Assembly: GCF_014640315.1 (NCBI RefSeq)
Contig: NZ_BMGS01000012.1
Span: forward strand, 1 to 64,000
From: Hymenobacter glacieicola
Lineage (GTDB): Bacteria > Bacteroidota > Bacteroidia > Cytophagales > Hymenobacteraceae
DNA length: 64,000 nucleotides
Direction: 5' to 3'
Shown piece after piece: positions 41,537 through 50,096 of the stretch. The position numbers and the translations under genes are program-made. Position 1 is the stretch's first letter. Every line of letters starts with the position of its first letter. The notes beneath the pieces were generated by a model. That model ran no database searches. It was not told where the DNA came from and was given only the letters and a program-made list of their open reading frames with translations.

Positions 41537-42895
41537 ATGAAGCAGCCCGCCTCCCCGCGCAATACTGGCCGCGTGCCCGCGTGGGTGTGGGCTTCACTAT
41601 TGGTGCTGCACGCGGTAGCCCTGGGGTGGCAACTTCACTACCGGCAGCCTCTTTTCCCTGATTCCGGCCGGTACGTGGAAGCGGCGCGCAACCTGCACAC
41701 CAGCGGGGTGTTGTACGCGGAGCCGCTGCCCGCTGCCCCGCTGCGGCTCCAGGAGTACAGTATTCGTCCGCCGGGCTACCCCGTGCTACTGCTACTGACG
41801 GGCGGAACCCAGGCCGCTACCTCGCTGCCGGTGGCTACGCTGCTGCTGCAGAACGTGCTAAGCCTGGTGAACCTGGGGGTGGTGTTGCGCTGGCTAGCCC
41901 GGAAAGGCCTGCGCCATAAGCAGTGGGCCGTGGTGCTCCTGCTCATCATGACGGCCCCGGCCCAGGTTATCTACGCCAACGTAGTGATGAGTGAGCTGCT
42001 GCTGCAGACCGCTATTGTTGTGCTATGGGCGGCGCTCGTAAGGTTTTGGCAGCCCACCCGACAGGCGCGGTACTTCGCCGGGGCGGCCCTGGCGGCGGCG
42101 GCGGCCCTCCTCATCAAGCCAGTTTTCTTTCCCGCCGCAGCCCTGCTGCTGGGGGTAGGAGCTGTGGTAGGATGGCAGCAGAAGCGGCCGTTGCTGGTGG
42201 TCTGGGGCGTTGTGCCCCTGCTGGTGGCGTTGCTCTGGATGGGGCGCAACGAGGCGCGCACCGGCTACTTTCACTTTTCCAGCATTGCCGAGATAAATCT
42301 GCTGCGCTACAATGCGCGGGGCGTATTGCAGGCAACCGAGGGACCTGTGGCGGCAGAACGTTTCGTGCGCGGGACGGTAGCTGCCAGCCAGCAGCTGCCT
42401 GGTTTTCGGGAGCAGCAGCAGTACATTCAGCGGGCCAGCGTAGCGGTGCTTTGGCGCCATCCGGTGGCTTATGCTGCGCAGCACCTGCGCGGGATGGTCA
42501 GCTTTTTCCTGGACCCGGGCCGATTTGATATGGTGTACTTTCTGGGCCTGCCGGATTCAACCGGGCCTGGCTTGCTGCAGCGCCTGAATGAGCAAGGCTA
42601 CCGCGCCATTCCCAGGTATCTGCCCCAACTACCCGGGGGTTTGGTGGCGGGCCTGCTGTTGATACTGCTGGCCAATGTGGCGCGGCTGGTTCTGGCCCTA
42701 CGCTTCCTGCTGCAGCCGGACGCAGGCAATGCGGCGGCACGCTGGGGGGTAGTAGTCATTATTGGGTACGTTGCCCTGCTGACGGGGCCGCTGGGCGCTT
42801 CCCGGTTTGCGGTGCCAGTCCTACCCCTGCTGGTGGCTGCCGCTGGGGCCGGACTAACCTACCCGCTCAGGCTCAGCAGTAGACGCACGGCTTAG
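41537..42895 (+). CDS. Multi-spanning GT-C-type membrane protein
   Basis: 452 residues from ATG 41537 (MKQPASPRNTGRVPAWVW). About nine to eleven hydrophobic segments. The first outside loop contains LFPDSGRYVEAARNLHTSGVLY, an acidic motif placed like the catalytic Asp of lipid-linked-sugar-dependent GT-C enzymes (ArnT/PMT type), followed by RPPGYPVLLLL. A glycosyltransferase role is inferred from this layout only. It starts 45 nt after rodA and may be read from the same transcript. Its 3' end overlaps the convergent neighbour by 42 nt. Confidence 0.6.
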   Translation: MKQPASPRNTGRVPAWVWASLLVLHAVALGWQLHYRQPLFPDSGRYVEAARNLHTSGVLYAEPLPAAPLRLQEYSIRPPGYPVLLLLTGGTQAATSLPVATLLLQNVLSLVNLGVVLRWLARKGLRHKQWAVVLLLIMTAPAQVIYANVVMSELLLQTAIVVLWAALVRFWQPTRQARYFAGAALAAAAALLIKPVFFPAAALLLGVGAVVGWQQKRPLLVVWGVVPLLVALLWMGRNEARTGYFHFSSIAEINLLRYNARGVLQATEGPVAAERFVRGTVAASQQLPGFREQQQYIQRASVAVLWRHPVAYAAQHLRGMVSFFLDPGRFDMVYFLGLPDSTGPGLLQRLNEQGYRAIPRYLPQLPGGLVAGLLLILLANVARLVLALRFLLQPDAGNAAARWGVVVIIGYVALLTGPLGASRFAVPVLPLLVAAAGAGLTYPLRLSSRRTA

Positions 42896-43933
42896 CCAGT
42901 GAAAAAGCGGCAGGCGGGTTATAATCAGGGCGAAGGCAACGGCGAAAACGGGCGCGGCCAAGTAGCCCATTCGCCCCAGGTCGCCGGACAGGACCATGTG
43001 AGCCGCCACCACCGCCAGCAGCCCGGCCGCCGGCCAGCCCAGGGGCGGTAGCCAGGCGTGGCGCGCGGCTTGGGTGCGCAGCCCGGGTAGGAGCGCCAGG
43101 CTGAAAAACCCGAAAATGCTAAAGATTTCCCCGGCTCCTTTCACCGAAAACAGCCGGTGCAGGGAGTACACAAGGTTTTCCAGGTGGGCCAGGGCGTTGT
43201 GGAGGCTCTCGGCGGGTGGGGCGCCTACCTGAACTTCAATCCAGTGGCGCAGCCCCAGCGCTACTGCCCCGCCAACGGCCAACCAGCCCAGCTGTGCCGG
43301 CCAGCGCAAGGCCCGCTGCCCGAATACCAGCAGCCACGGCACCAGAAACACAAACGACTCCTTGGCGTGCGGCCCCAGCAGCAGCACCGCCACCAGGGCC
43401 GCCGCGGAGCCACTGCGTGCCCCGTAGAAAGCCAGGGCAAACACGAGCAGGTATAAGCTATCCACCAAGGGTAGGCCGGCCGAGTACACGGCCCATCTGC
43501 TCGTCAGTACGGCTGCCATGGCCAGGGCAGCCGCCGGGGGCGCGGCCCCGTACAGCAGGCCGGTCCGAAACAGCACCAGCCCAAAGCCCCCCATCAGCAG
43601 GCAGTTGACCACGTAAAACCCCAGGCGTAAGGGCCACTCGCTGGCCGCCCGCTGGGGCCAGATGTGGGCGTACACCTTTTCCAGGGGCCAGGCCACGGCC
43701 GCGGCTACCCAGGGCACCAGCACCCGGTAGCGCCGGGTAACGCTCACGCCCGCAAACTCCCCGCGCGCAATGCGCAGGTAGCTGCGCGTGTCCAAAGAGT
43801 GGGAGAAGTCGTAGTGCACGTACATGGTGTAGGCCGGTCCGGCCACCAGCCCCAGCGCCAGCACGTACACCAGCAACCACCGGGGCCAGCGCAACGCCAA
43901 GAAGCGGGAGGAAGCAGGCAAACCAGACAACAT
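42854..43933 (-). CDS. Multi-spanning membrane protein, possible GT-C enzyme
   Basis: 359 residues from ATG 43933 (MLSGLPASSRFLALRW); the longer frame to 44035 has no added support. About eight to ten membrane helices. An N-terminal outside loop reads YDFSHSLDTRSYLRIARGEF, with an Asp in the place expected for a GT-C catalytic residue, and HAKESFVFLVPWLL lies in the middle. Not assigned to a named family. Its last 42 nt overlap the 3' end of the convergent gene at 41537-42895. Confidence 0.55.
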   Translation of the reverse strand: MLSGLPASSRFLALRWPRWLLVYVLALGLVAGPAYTMYVHYDFSHSLDTRSYLRIARGEFAGVSVTRRYRVLVPWVAAAVAWPLEKVYAHIWPQRAASEWPLRLGFYVVNCLLMGGFGLVLFRTGLLYGAAPPAAALAMAAVLTSRWAVYSAGLPLVDSLYLLVFALAFYGARSGSAAALVAVLLLGPHAKESFVFLVPWLLVFGQRALRWPAQLGWLAVGGAVALGLRHWIEVQVGAPPAESLHNALAHLENLVYSLHRLFSVKGAGEIFSIFGFFSLALLPGLRTQAARHAWLPPLGWPAAGLLAVVAAHMVLSGDLGRMGYLAAPVFAVAFALIITRLPLFHWLSRASTAEPERVG

Positions 43934-44010
43934 ACAAGGCGCGTAACGGCGGGCAGCTCCCGCCTGAAAAATAAAACTCGAGGCTGGGTCTGACCGCACC
44001 CCGCAAGCAG

Positions 44011-44045
44011 CAGCGGCCGGCCGACGTAATGCCAACCGGCCGCTG
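44011..44045 (-). terminator. Possible terminator hairpin
   Basis: CAGCGGCCGG at 44011-44020 pairs with 44036-44045. It lies about 75 nt after the stop of the 44122-45351 gene, without a clear U-tract. Confidence 0.3.
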
Positions 44046-44121
44046 TGGGGTAGTAGAGCCAGACCTGAAATTACAGTCCAATCGAAAGTCTAGGCCAAGC
44101 TATGGCCTCCCGATGGGGTAC

Positions 44122-45351
44122 CTAGTTACTGAACTTGCGCTCGATAAGCTTCAGAAGCTTGTTGATGTGCTCATCCTTGCGCACCCAGCCGTACTGCTCC
44201 ATCAGGTTTTCCGTGACGTAGCGCTTGGCGGTGCTGGCATCGGGCAGGGTGTCTAGGTGCTGAATGGCAGCGTGGTACTCCATGTTTTCCCCGTTGAACA
44301 GCTCGTTAATAAAGCTGAAGCGCTGGTTGATGGAAATGGCTTCGCGCAAGGATTCTACCCGGGGGGCTTTCTCAGCCAGGGTGGCGCTGGAGCGCTCCTG
44401 GCGCAGCGTCTCGCTTAAGCTGGGCGCCGCCGGCTGTTCGGCCTTGAGCTTCTCATACAACGGCACTGCCCCACCAGCCGCCGGCTCTACCAGTGGCCGA
44501 CGAGGTTCCACCGGGGCCTCGGGCGTCGGCTTCGGTGCCGGTGCCGCCGCCGGTACGGCCGCCGTGGCTGCCGCTACGGGAGCTGGCGTGGGTTCCGGTA
44601 CGGGCGGTATTGGCGGGGTAGAGGCGGGGGCGGCAGTCATTACTGGTGCGGGCGGCGCCACTTGAACCGGCGGCGCTGCTGGCGGGGTTGCCGGTGCAGG
44701 CGCTGCTTCCGTAGCAGCCGGCTCTTCGTACAGCTCCTTCTCCGTCAGCGGAAGCAGCACGTTAAACGACTCTAGCACGGCAGCCAGCGGCTGCAGCTCC
44801 GCGGCGCAAGCCTCCTCGTGCAGGCGGAAGCGGCTCACCAGATAGTCGCGCTCCTGTTCCTGCTGGGCCGGCAAAGTGGTCAGGAAGCTTTCAAAAACGG
44901 GCTTGTTCAGGTCGATATAGCGCAGGCCTTCGCGCAGCTGCTCGGGCGTGCAGGTAGTAGCCTCGCCCAGCAGCTTATGAATGAAGACTTCCGTGGGAGC
45001 CAGCGCCCCGCCCAGCGTGTCGGTAATGGCCTGGGCCAGCAGGGGCTCAAACACGGGCCGACTGAGCTTGATGCGGCGCGAGAGAATGTTCATGAACTGC
45101 GTAAGCGCCTGCCGCACATCAGCGTCCTCAAAGTCGAAATAGGGGCTGCGCAGCTTGGTCATTTCCGCCGTCCACTTGCCCAGCAGCTGCTGCACAACGA
45201 ACAGGTTGACCTGCCGGATAGGGGTGAAGCGCAGTACCGCCGGCCCATCCAGGGTAGCCGTGGGGCGGGCCCCAAAGTGCTGGTCGCAGAGCAGCGAAGC
45301 CAGCAGGCGGCCGTATTGTTCACGCTTGGCGTGGCTATATTTGGTCTTCAT
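44122..45351 (-). CDS. Conserved unknown with Pro/Ala-rich linker
   Basis: 409 residues, function not recognised. Residues 1-215 form a helical, charged domain (KREQYGRLLASLLCDQHF, then QQLLGKWTAEMTKLRSPYFDFE). Residues 220-310 are a low-complexity Pro/Ala/Val linker. Residues 345-409 form a small helical domain with ISINQRFSFINELFNGENMEY and a Lys-rich end. From memory, the last domain recurs in Bacteroidota proteins of unknown role. No signal peptide or membrane span. It starts 34 nt from the divergent ferredoxin gene, so the two may share a control region. Confidence 0.6.
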   Translation of the reverse strand: MKTKYSHAKREQYGRLLASLLCDQHFGARPTATLDGPAVLRFTPIRQVNLFVVQQLLGKWTAEMTKLRSPYFDFEDADVRQALTQFMNILSRRIKLSRPVFEPLLAQAITDTLGGALAPTEVFIHKLLGEATTCTPEQLREGLRYIDLNKPVFESFLTTLPAQQEQERDYLVSRFRLHEEACAAELQPLAAVLESFNVLLPLTEKELYEEPAATEAAPAPATPPAAPPVQVAPPAPVMTAAPASTPPIPPVPEPTPAPVAAATAAVPAAAPAPKPTPEAPVEPRRPLVEPAAGGAVPLYEKLKAEQPAAPSLSETLRQERSSATLAEKAPRVESLREAISINQRFSFINELFNGENMEYHAAIQHLDTLPDASTAKRYVTENLMEQYGWVRKDEHINKLLKLIERKFSN

Positions 45352-45385
45352 GAAAAGCCTGATTCAACGGGCAATTTAGGGAAAG

Positions 45386-45709
45386 ATGCCCACTCTACTT
45401 GTGCAAAATCTGCCCGGCAAGCCGATTCCGGTGGCGGCCGGTGCTACCTTGCTGGCCGCCGTGCAAGCCGCCGGCCACGACTGGCTCCACGCCTGCGGGG
45501 CCCGGGGCCGCTGCACTACCTGCCGCCTGCAGGTTGTCAGCGGCCTGGACCTGCTAACGCCGCCCACCGAGCCGGAGTTGCGCTACCGGGCGGCCGGGCG
45601 GCTGCTGCCCACCGAGCGCCTTACCTGCCAGACGCGCCTACTCGCCGGCGAAGTCACGGGCCGCGTGCCCGAGGCCACCAAGCTGCCCCACATGCTGTAC
45701 ACGGAGTGA
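45386..45709 (+). CDS. [2Fe-2S] ferredoxin
   Basis: 107 residues. Cluster ligands follow C-x5-C-x2-C in HACGARGRCTTCRLQVV, with the fourth Cys in ERLTCQTRLLAG. The fold order matches plant/adrenodoxin-type ferredoxins, but the middle is shorter and it lacks the acidic patch of the ferredoxin at 23697. A redox partner cannot be told from context: the neighbours are an unknown protein (divergent) and thymidine kinase. Confidence 0.85.
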   Translation: MPTLLVQNLPGKPIPVAAGATLLAAVQAAGHDWLHACGARGRCTTCRLQVVSGLDLLTPPTEPELRYRAAGRLLPTERLTCQTRLLAGEVTGRVPEATKLPHMLYTE

Positions 45710-45884
45710 TACGGATGCGACATTGTTTCTGAAACAGCAACAAGTGCCCGTATCCGACCAGCTCTGCCGGGCGCTGGAAAAAGGGGATAAAATTTAGCTG
45801 GTCTACAACGCAGAGGCTGAGCTGTTAAGCATGACAAAGCTGTAAGCAGAGGCTGGCCAGCGCGGCAGTAGCTTGCCCGGCCGG

Positions 45885-45917
45885 TTGCTAGTATCCGGAA
45901 GCAAACTCGTAATTTCG
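45885..45917 (+). promoter_or_regulatory. Putative tdk promoter
   Basis: TTG at 45885-45887, 22-nt spacer, TAATTTCG at 45910-45917 (one mismatch to TAnnTTTG), 62 nt before the GTG start of tdk. The remaining 45710-45884 shows no gene; an imperfect hairpin lies near 45715-45767. Confidence 0.4.
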
Positions 45918-45979
45918 GTACTGCGCTTGCCCACCGGCTGGTCAGCCCCGTATTTGCTCACCTTCTTACCCACTCTCCT

Positions 45980-46603
45980 GTGTTTATCGAACCCCGCGTC
46001 GGTACCGGCCGTGATATTGCCCGCCGGGGCTGGATTGAAGTTGTGTGCGGCTCCATGTTTTCCGGCAAGACTGAGGAGCTGATCCGGCGGCTGAACCGGG
46101 CCAAGATTGCCCGCCAGCGGGTCGAGATTTTCAAGCCCGCCCTCGATACGCGCTACCATGCCCAAGACGTGGTGTCGCACAACCAGAATAGCATCCGCTC
46201 CACGCCCGTGCCCGTGGCCCAGGAGATGCTGCTACTAGCCGCCGGCTGCGACGTAGTAGGCGTAGATGAAGCGCAGTTCTTCGATGAGTCCTTGGTGGAG
46301 GTGTGCGTGCAGCTGGCTAACCGCGGCACCCGTGTCATCGTGGCCGGCCTTGATATGGACTACATGGGCCAGCCCTTCGGCCCCATGCCCGCCCTGATGG
46401 CCGTGGCCGAGTTCGTGACCAAAGTGCACGCTGTATGCGTATGCTGCGGTGAAATAGCCTCTTACTCCTTCCGCGTGACGGCTTCGGAAAGCAAGATCCT
46501 GCTCGGCGAAACCGATGCCTACGAAGCCCGCTGCCGCCACTGCTTTCAGGAAGGCATGCGCGAAAAAGCAACCGAGCCGAGCAGTCAGGCGGAGGCGCGC
46601 TAA
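45980..46603 (+). CDS. tdk: Thymidine kinase
   Basis: 207 residues, GTG start at 45980 (V-FIEPRVGTGRDIARRGWIEVV, as in Bacteroidota Tdk). The P-loop is GSMFSGKT (24-31). Walker B-like VVGVDEAQFFDE follows, then the lid DYMGQPFGPMPALMAVAEFV. A zinc site is formed by CVCCGE and CRHCF. Type II thymidine kinase: phosphorylates thymidine to dTMP in the salvage pathway. Cytoplasmic. A short Glu/Ser/Ala tail (EKATEPSSQAEAR) follows. Confidence 0.95.
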   Translation: MFIEPRVGTGRDIARRGWIEVVCGSMFSGKTEELIRRLNRAKIARQRVEIFKPALDTRYHAQDVVSHNQNSIRSTPVPVAQEMLLLAAGCDVVGVDEAQFFDESLVEVCVQLANRGTRVIVAGLDMDYMGQPFGPMPALMAVAEFVTKVHAVCVCCGEIASYSFRVTASESKILLGETDAYEARCRHCFQEGMREKATEPSSQAEAR

Positions 46604-46722
46604 CCGCGGGGGCCGACTCAGAACCAGTCCCGAGGCGGCCCGCCCTACTCGGCAGCACTAAAGCCCCGCTGGCGGCGTTATCTTGCCACTGCATCTTGTA
46701 GTAGTGCCGTACGTATCTGCCG

Positions 46723-49092
46723 ATGACTCTAGTGTTACGCCTGCGCCGGGGGGCTACCCTCGCGGCTTTCTTCCTGACCGTTTCTGCTTCCGAGGTTCGT
46801 GCCCAGTCCACGGCCGGCTACGGCGACTGGCAGCTCCATTTGCCCACCAACCGGGCCAAGGCCCTGGCCGAAGTAGGCGACCGGGTGTACGTGGCGGCCG
46901 AAGACGCCTTCTTCTACTTCGATAAAGGCCTGAACACTACCCAGCTCCTGTCGCGCCGCGACGGTTTGCACGACGTGGGCGTGAACACGCTGGCCTACGA
47001 CTCCGTCAGTCAGCAGGTAGTGGTGGCCTACCGCAACACGAACCTGGATATTCTGCGCCTGAAGGACGGGGCCATCCTGAACCTGACGGATATTCTGCGC
47101 AAGGAAATTAGCGGCACCAAAACCATCAACCACATTCACGTGGCGGGCAGAATGGCCTATCTGTCGTGTAGCTTCGGCATTGTAGCGCTGGACCTGACCC
47201 GCCTTGAAATCCGGGATTCGTACACCAATATTGGGCCGGGCGGTACGGTAGTGCGGGTGTATGCCACGGCCGTGGCCGGCAATCAGCTGTTCGCCGCAAC
47301 TTCCAATGGGCTGATGCGCGCCCCGCTTGCCGGCAACCTGCTCGACTACCGCGCCTGGACTACCGACCTGCCTAACCGTGGCGGCGACTCCTTCCGCACA
47401 GTGGCGGTGCAGAGCGGGCAGGTTTTCGCCGGCAGCATCGGCGACCAGCTCTACCGCTACAATCCGGCTACCCCCGCTACGGGCTGGCAACCCGTGGCCC
47501 CTTCCCTGCGGGGCGCGGAGTTCCGGCAGCTGACTGCCTCGCGGGCCGGCCTGCTCGTGACTGATAACACCAAGGTATCGGTGCTGAACCCGGCTACTGG
47601 CGCGGTAACGGCCACGCTGCGGCCCGCCCTGCTGCGCGACCCGCGCGCCGCCCTCCGTACCCGGGAGGGCGCCTACTTCCTGGCTGATTTCGCCAGTGGC
47701 CTGCTGAAAACCACGGACGGACAGCAGGCGCAGCAGTTTATTACCAATGCTCCGGCCCAAGCCCAAGCCTACAGCGTCCTAGCCGACGCCCGCAGCAATA
47801 CGGTGGACATCTTCAGCGGGGGCTACTCCGACCGGTACCTGCAGCGCGACTACCGCCGCGGGTTTTTTGAGTATAAAAACGGGCAGTGGACTACCATTGA
47901 TACGGTGAACCTGCCTTCAACCACGTTTCCCAATCCCGTCTATCCCAACCCCAAAGACTTGTCGCGCGGTACTCGCACTCCCGACGGCACGCTGTACATC
48001 GCCAGCTACGGCAACGGACTGTTGGAATGGAAGGGGCCCGGCAAGTTTCGTCTGTTCAACCCCACCTCCGGCTTGCCTAACCCGCTGCGTAGCGCCATCA
48101 GTGACCCTAACTACACCCGCGTAACGGATGTAACTACTGACGCTGAAGGCAAGGTATGGGTAGTCAATAGGCACCAGGTAGCAGGCCAGTCAGGCTTGTT
48201 TGTCTTTGATCCGGTAGCTTCTGCCTGGACGATTGTGCCCTACTTCGGGGGCAGTGAAAACCTGGAGCGCCTCGTGCTAGACGACGCCGGCAACGCGTGG
48301 GTATCGAGGGCACGGGCTCCCATTGGTACGACGCTGGGGCTTAACGTGCTCAACCCGACCACTCGGGAAAACCGCTACTTTGGGGTCAGCGACGGCCTAC
48401 CCGACGGGGAAATTTACGACTTGGTGAAAGACCGCCAGGGCTACATTTGGGCCGCTACCCTGAAGGGGCCGGCCGTATTCAGCGACCTGGGCGGCATCTT
48501 CAACTCAGCGGAGCCGTTGGGGTTTACCACACCCATCGTGCAGCGTGGCGAAGGCACTGGCTTTGCCGCGCTGCGGGACGAAGCAATTCGCGCTATTGCC
48601 GTGGACGGGGGCAACCGCAAGTGGTTTGCCACCGACCGGGGCCTGTGGCTTTTCAACGAAGATGGCAACGAGGCCCTGGCCCACTTCACCACCGCAAACA
48701 GCCCCCTGCCGTCTGACCGGATTGTGGACGTGGAAGTCAATGACAAAACCGGTGAGGTGTTCGTGGTAACCGATGCCGGGGTGGTGTCTTACCGCGGGGG
48801 CGCTACCGTCACGGAAGGCAAGCCCAGCTGCGCCAGCGTGTCGCCAAACCCCGTTCGCACGGACTTTACGGGGCAGGTAGGCATTTCCGGGCTGTCCAAC
48901 AACGCCTCGGTCAAAATCACGGATGTGGCGGGCCGGCTTGTTTACCAGACGCGCGCCAATGGTGGCACTGTTACCTGGAACCTGGCCGATTACAACGGCC
49001 GCCGGGTGCAGTCGGGCGTGTACCTGGTGCTGTCTTCGGATGCTGATGGCAAGAATGGCTGCGTCAGCAAAGTGGCCGTAGTGGAACGCTAA
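46723..49092 (+). CDS. porZ: Type IX secretion protein PorZ
   Basis: 789 residues. Signal peptide (LAAFFLTVSASEVRAQ), then YGDWQLHLPTNRAKALAEVGDRVYVAAEDAFFYFD, which matches the start of PorZ. Two seven-bladed propellers of the two-component-regulator type follow (blades such as TLAYDSVSQQVVVAYRNTNLDIL and GYIWAATLKGPAVFSD), then a C-terminal Ig-like sorting-type domain (VSPNPVRTDFTGQVGISGL to NGCVSKVAVVER). PorZ is the surface member of the PorU-PorV-PorQ-PorZ attachment complex and hands anionic LPS to PorU. It is followed by recO, a neighbour pair common in Bacteroidota as I recall. Confidence 0.9.
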   Translation: MTLVLRLRRGATLAAFFLTVSASEVRAQSTAGYGDWQLHLPTNRAKALAEVGDRVYVAAEDAFFYFDKGLNTTQLLSRRDGLHDVGVNTLAYDSVSQQVVVAYRNTNLDILRLKDGAILNLTDILRKEISGTKTINHIHVAGRMAYLSCSFGIVALDLTRLEIRDSYTNIGPGGTVVRVYATAVAGNQLFAATSNGLMRAPLAGNLLDYRAWTTDLPNRGGDSFRTVAVQSGQVFAGSIGDQLYRYNPATPATGWQPVAPSLRGAEFRQLTASRAGLLVTDNTKVSVLNPATGAVTATLRPALLRDPRAALRTREGAYFLADFASGLLKTTDGQQAQQFITNAPAQAQAYSVLADARSNTVDIFSGGYSDRYLQRDYRRGFFEYKNGQWTTIDTVNLPSTTFPNPVYPNPKDLSRGTRTPDGTLYIASYGNGLLEWKGPGKFRLFNPTSGLPNPLRSAISDPNYTRVTDVTTDAEGKVWVVNRHQVAGQSGLFVFDPVASAWTIVPYFGGSENLERLVLDDAGNAWVSRARAPIGTTLGLNVLNPTTRENRYFGVSDGLPDGEIYDLVKDRQGYIWAATLKGPAVFSDLGGIFNSAEPLGFTTPIVQRGEGTGFAALRDEAIRAIAVDGGNRKWFATDRGLWLFNEDGNEALAHFTTANSPLPSDRIVDVEVNDKTGEVFVVTDAGVVSYRGGATVTEGKPSCASVSPNPVRTDFTGQVGISGLSNNASVKITDVAGRLVYQTRANGGTVTWNLADYNGRRVQSGVYLVLSSDADGKNGCVSKVAVVER

Positions 49093-49274
49093 AGCTGAAT
49101 TCCGCCTGAATTTTGCTGCGCAGTACGGAGCCAATCCGGCCTTGCTGGTTGTTCTACCTTATCAGAGCCGAACTTCGGTAGCCCGCCGGTGCTTCGCTAC
49201 AATGCTGCGGCCCTGCGCTATGGGCTGCCTCTACCCGGCAGGTCGGTTCATCATTCACCAGTAGCCCTTACTTC

Positions 49275-49997
49275 ATGCTTATCAAAACCCGTGGTATCGT
49301 TCTGAGTTACATGCGCTACCGCGAAACCAGCATCATTGCGCGCATTTACACGGAGCAGTTGGGGCTGCAGAGCTACGTTGTGAACGGGGTGCGCAAGGCC
49401 AAGCCTCCGGGCCGCATTGCCTTGTTTCAGCCCTTCACGCCGTTGGAGCTGGTAGCCTACACCTCCCGTAGCGGGGGCCTCACCCGCCTTTCCGAGTACC
49501 GCTGCGCCGAGCCGTTCCGCACGTTGCCCTACGACGTGCGCAAAAGCAGCATTGCTTTGTTTCTGGCGGAAATTACGGGTCGGGTGCTGCAGGAAGAGGA
49601 AAAGAACGAGCCGCTGTTTACGTTTCTGCACGACTCCATTCTGGCCTTCGACCGGCAGGAGGAGGGGTTTGAGAACTTTGCCCTAGTGTTTCTGCTGGGG
49701 CTCAGCCACTACCTAGGCTTCGGCCCCGAAAACGGCGAGCAGATTACTTCTCAGGTGGCCTTTGCCTCCGAGGTGCCGGGCGGCGCGGTTAGCTCCAGCG
49801 CCACGGCCATGCGTTTCCAGGAATTCGAGGAGCACTTCGACGCCCTGCTCCGTACGCCTGCCACTGCCGCCATTCCCAACGGGCGCGTGCGCCGGGAGCT
49901 GCTGGGCGTACTGATTCGCTACTACCAACTCCACGTAGAGCACCTAGGCGACATCCGTTCCTTGGCCGTCCTCTCGGAGGTACTGGCCGAGCTGTAA
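49275..49997 (+). CDS. recO: DNA repair protein RecO
   Basis: 240 residues. The N-terminal OB-fold has MLIKTRGIVLSYMRYRETSIIARIYTEQLG and SYVVNGVRKAK, and the helical C-terminal domain includes LFTFLHDSILAFDRQEEGFENFALVFLLGLSHYLGF. RecO binds SSB and loads RecA with RecR at gapped DNA. No zinc-binding Cys cluster is seen, as in other Bacteroidota RecO. It lies 182 nt after porZ and is closed by a terminator. Confidence 0.93.
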   Translation: MLIKTRGIVLSYMRYRETSIIARIYTEQLGLQSYVVNGVRKAKPPGRIALFQPFTPLELVAYTSRSGGLTRLSEYRCAEPFRTLPYDVRKSSIALFLAEITGRVLQEEEKNEPLFTFLHDSILAFDRQEEGFENFALVFLLGLSHYLGFGPENGEQITSQVAFASEVPGGAVSSSATAMRFQEFEEHFDALLRTPATAAIPNGRVRRELLGVLIRYYQLHVEHLGDIRSLAVLSEVLAEL

Positions 49998-50019
49998 GCG
50001 GGTACGCCAACGAAATAGG

Positions 50020-50070
50020 CTTAAACAAACGGGTCCGACTCAGCAGTTGAGTCGGGCCTGTTTGTTTAAG
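50020..50070. terminator. Terminator between convergent recO and FKBP gene
   Basis: CTTAAACAAAC at 50020-50030 pairs with 50060-50070, and the stem continues through CCGACTCA/TGAGTCGG with G-T pairs. A and T runs on both sides allow bidirectional use. Confidence 0.85.
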
Positions 50071-50096
50071 CGAGACGGACAAGGGTCAACGGCCGT

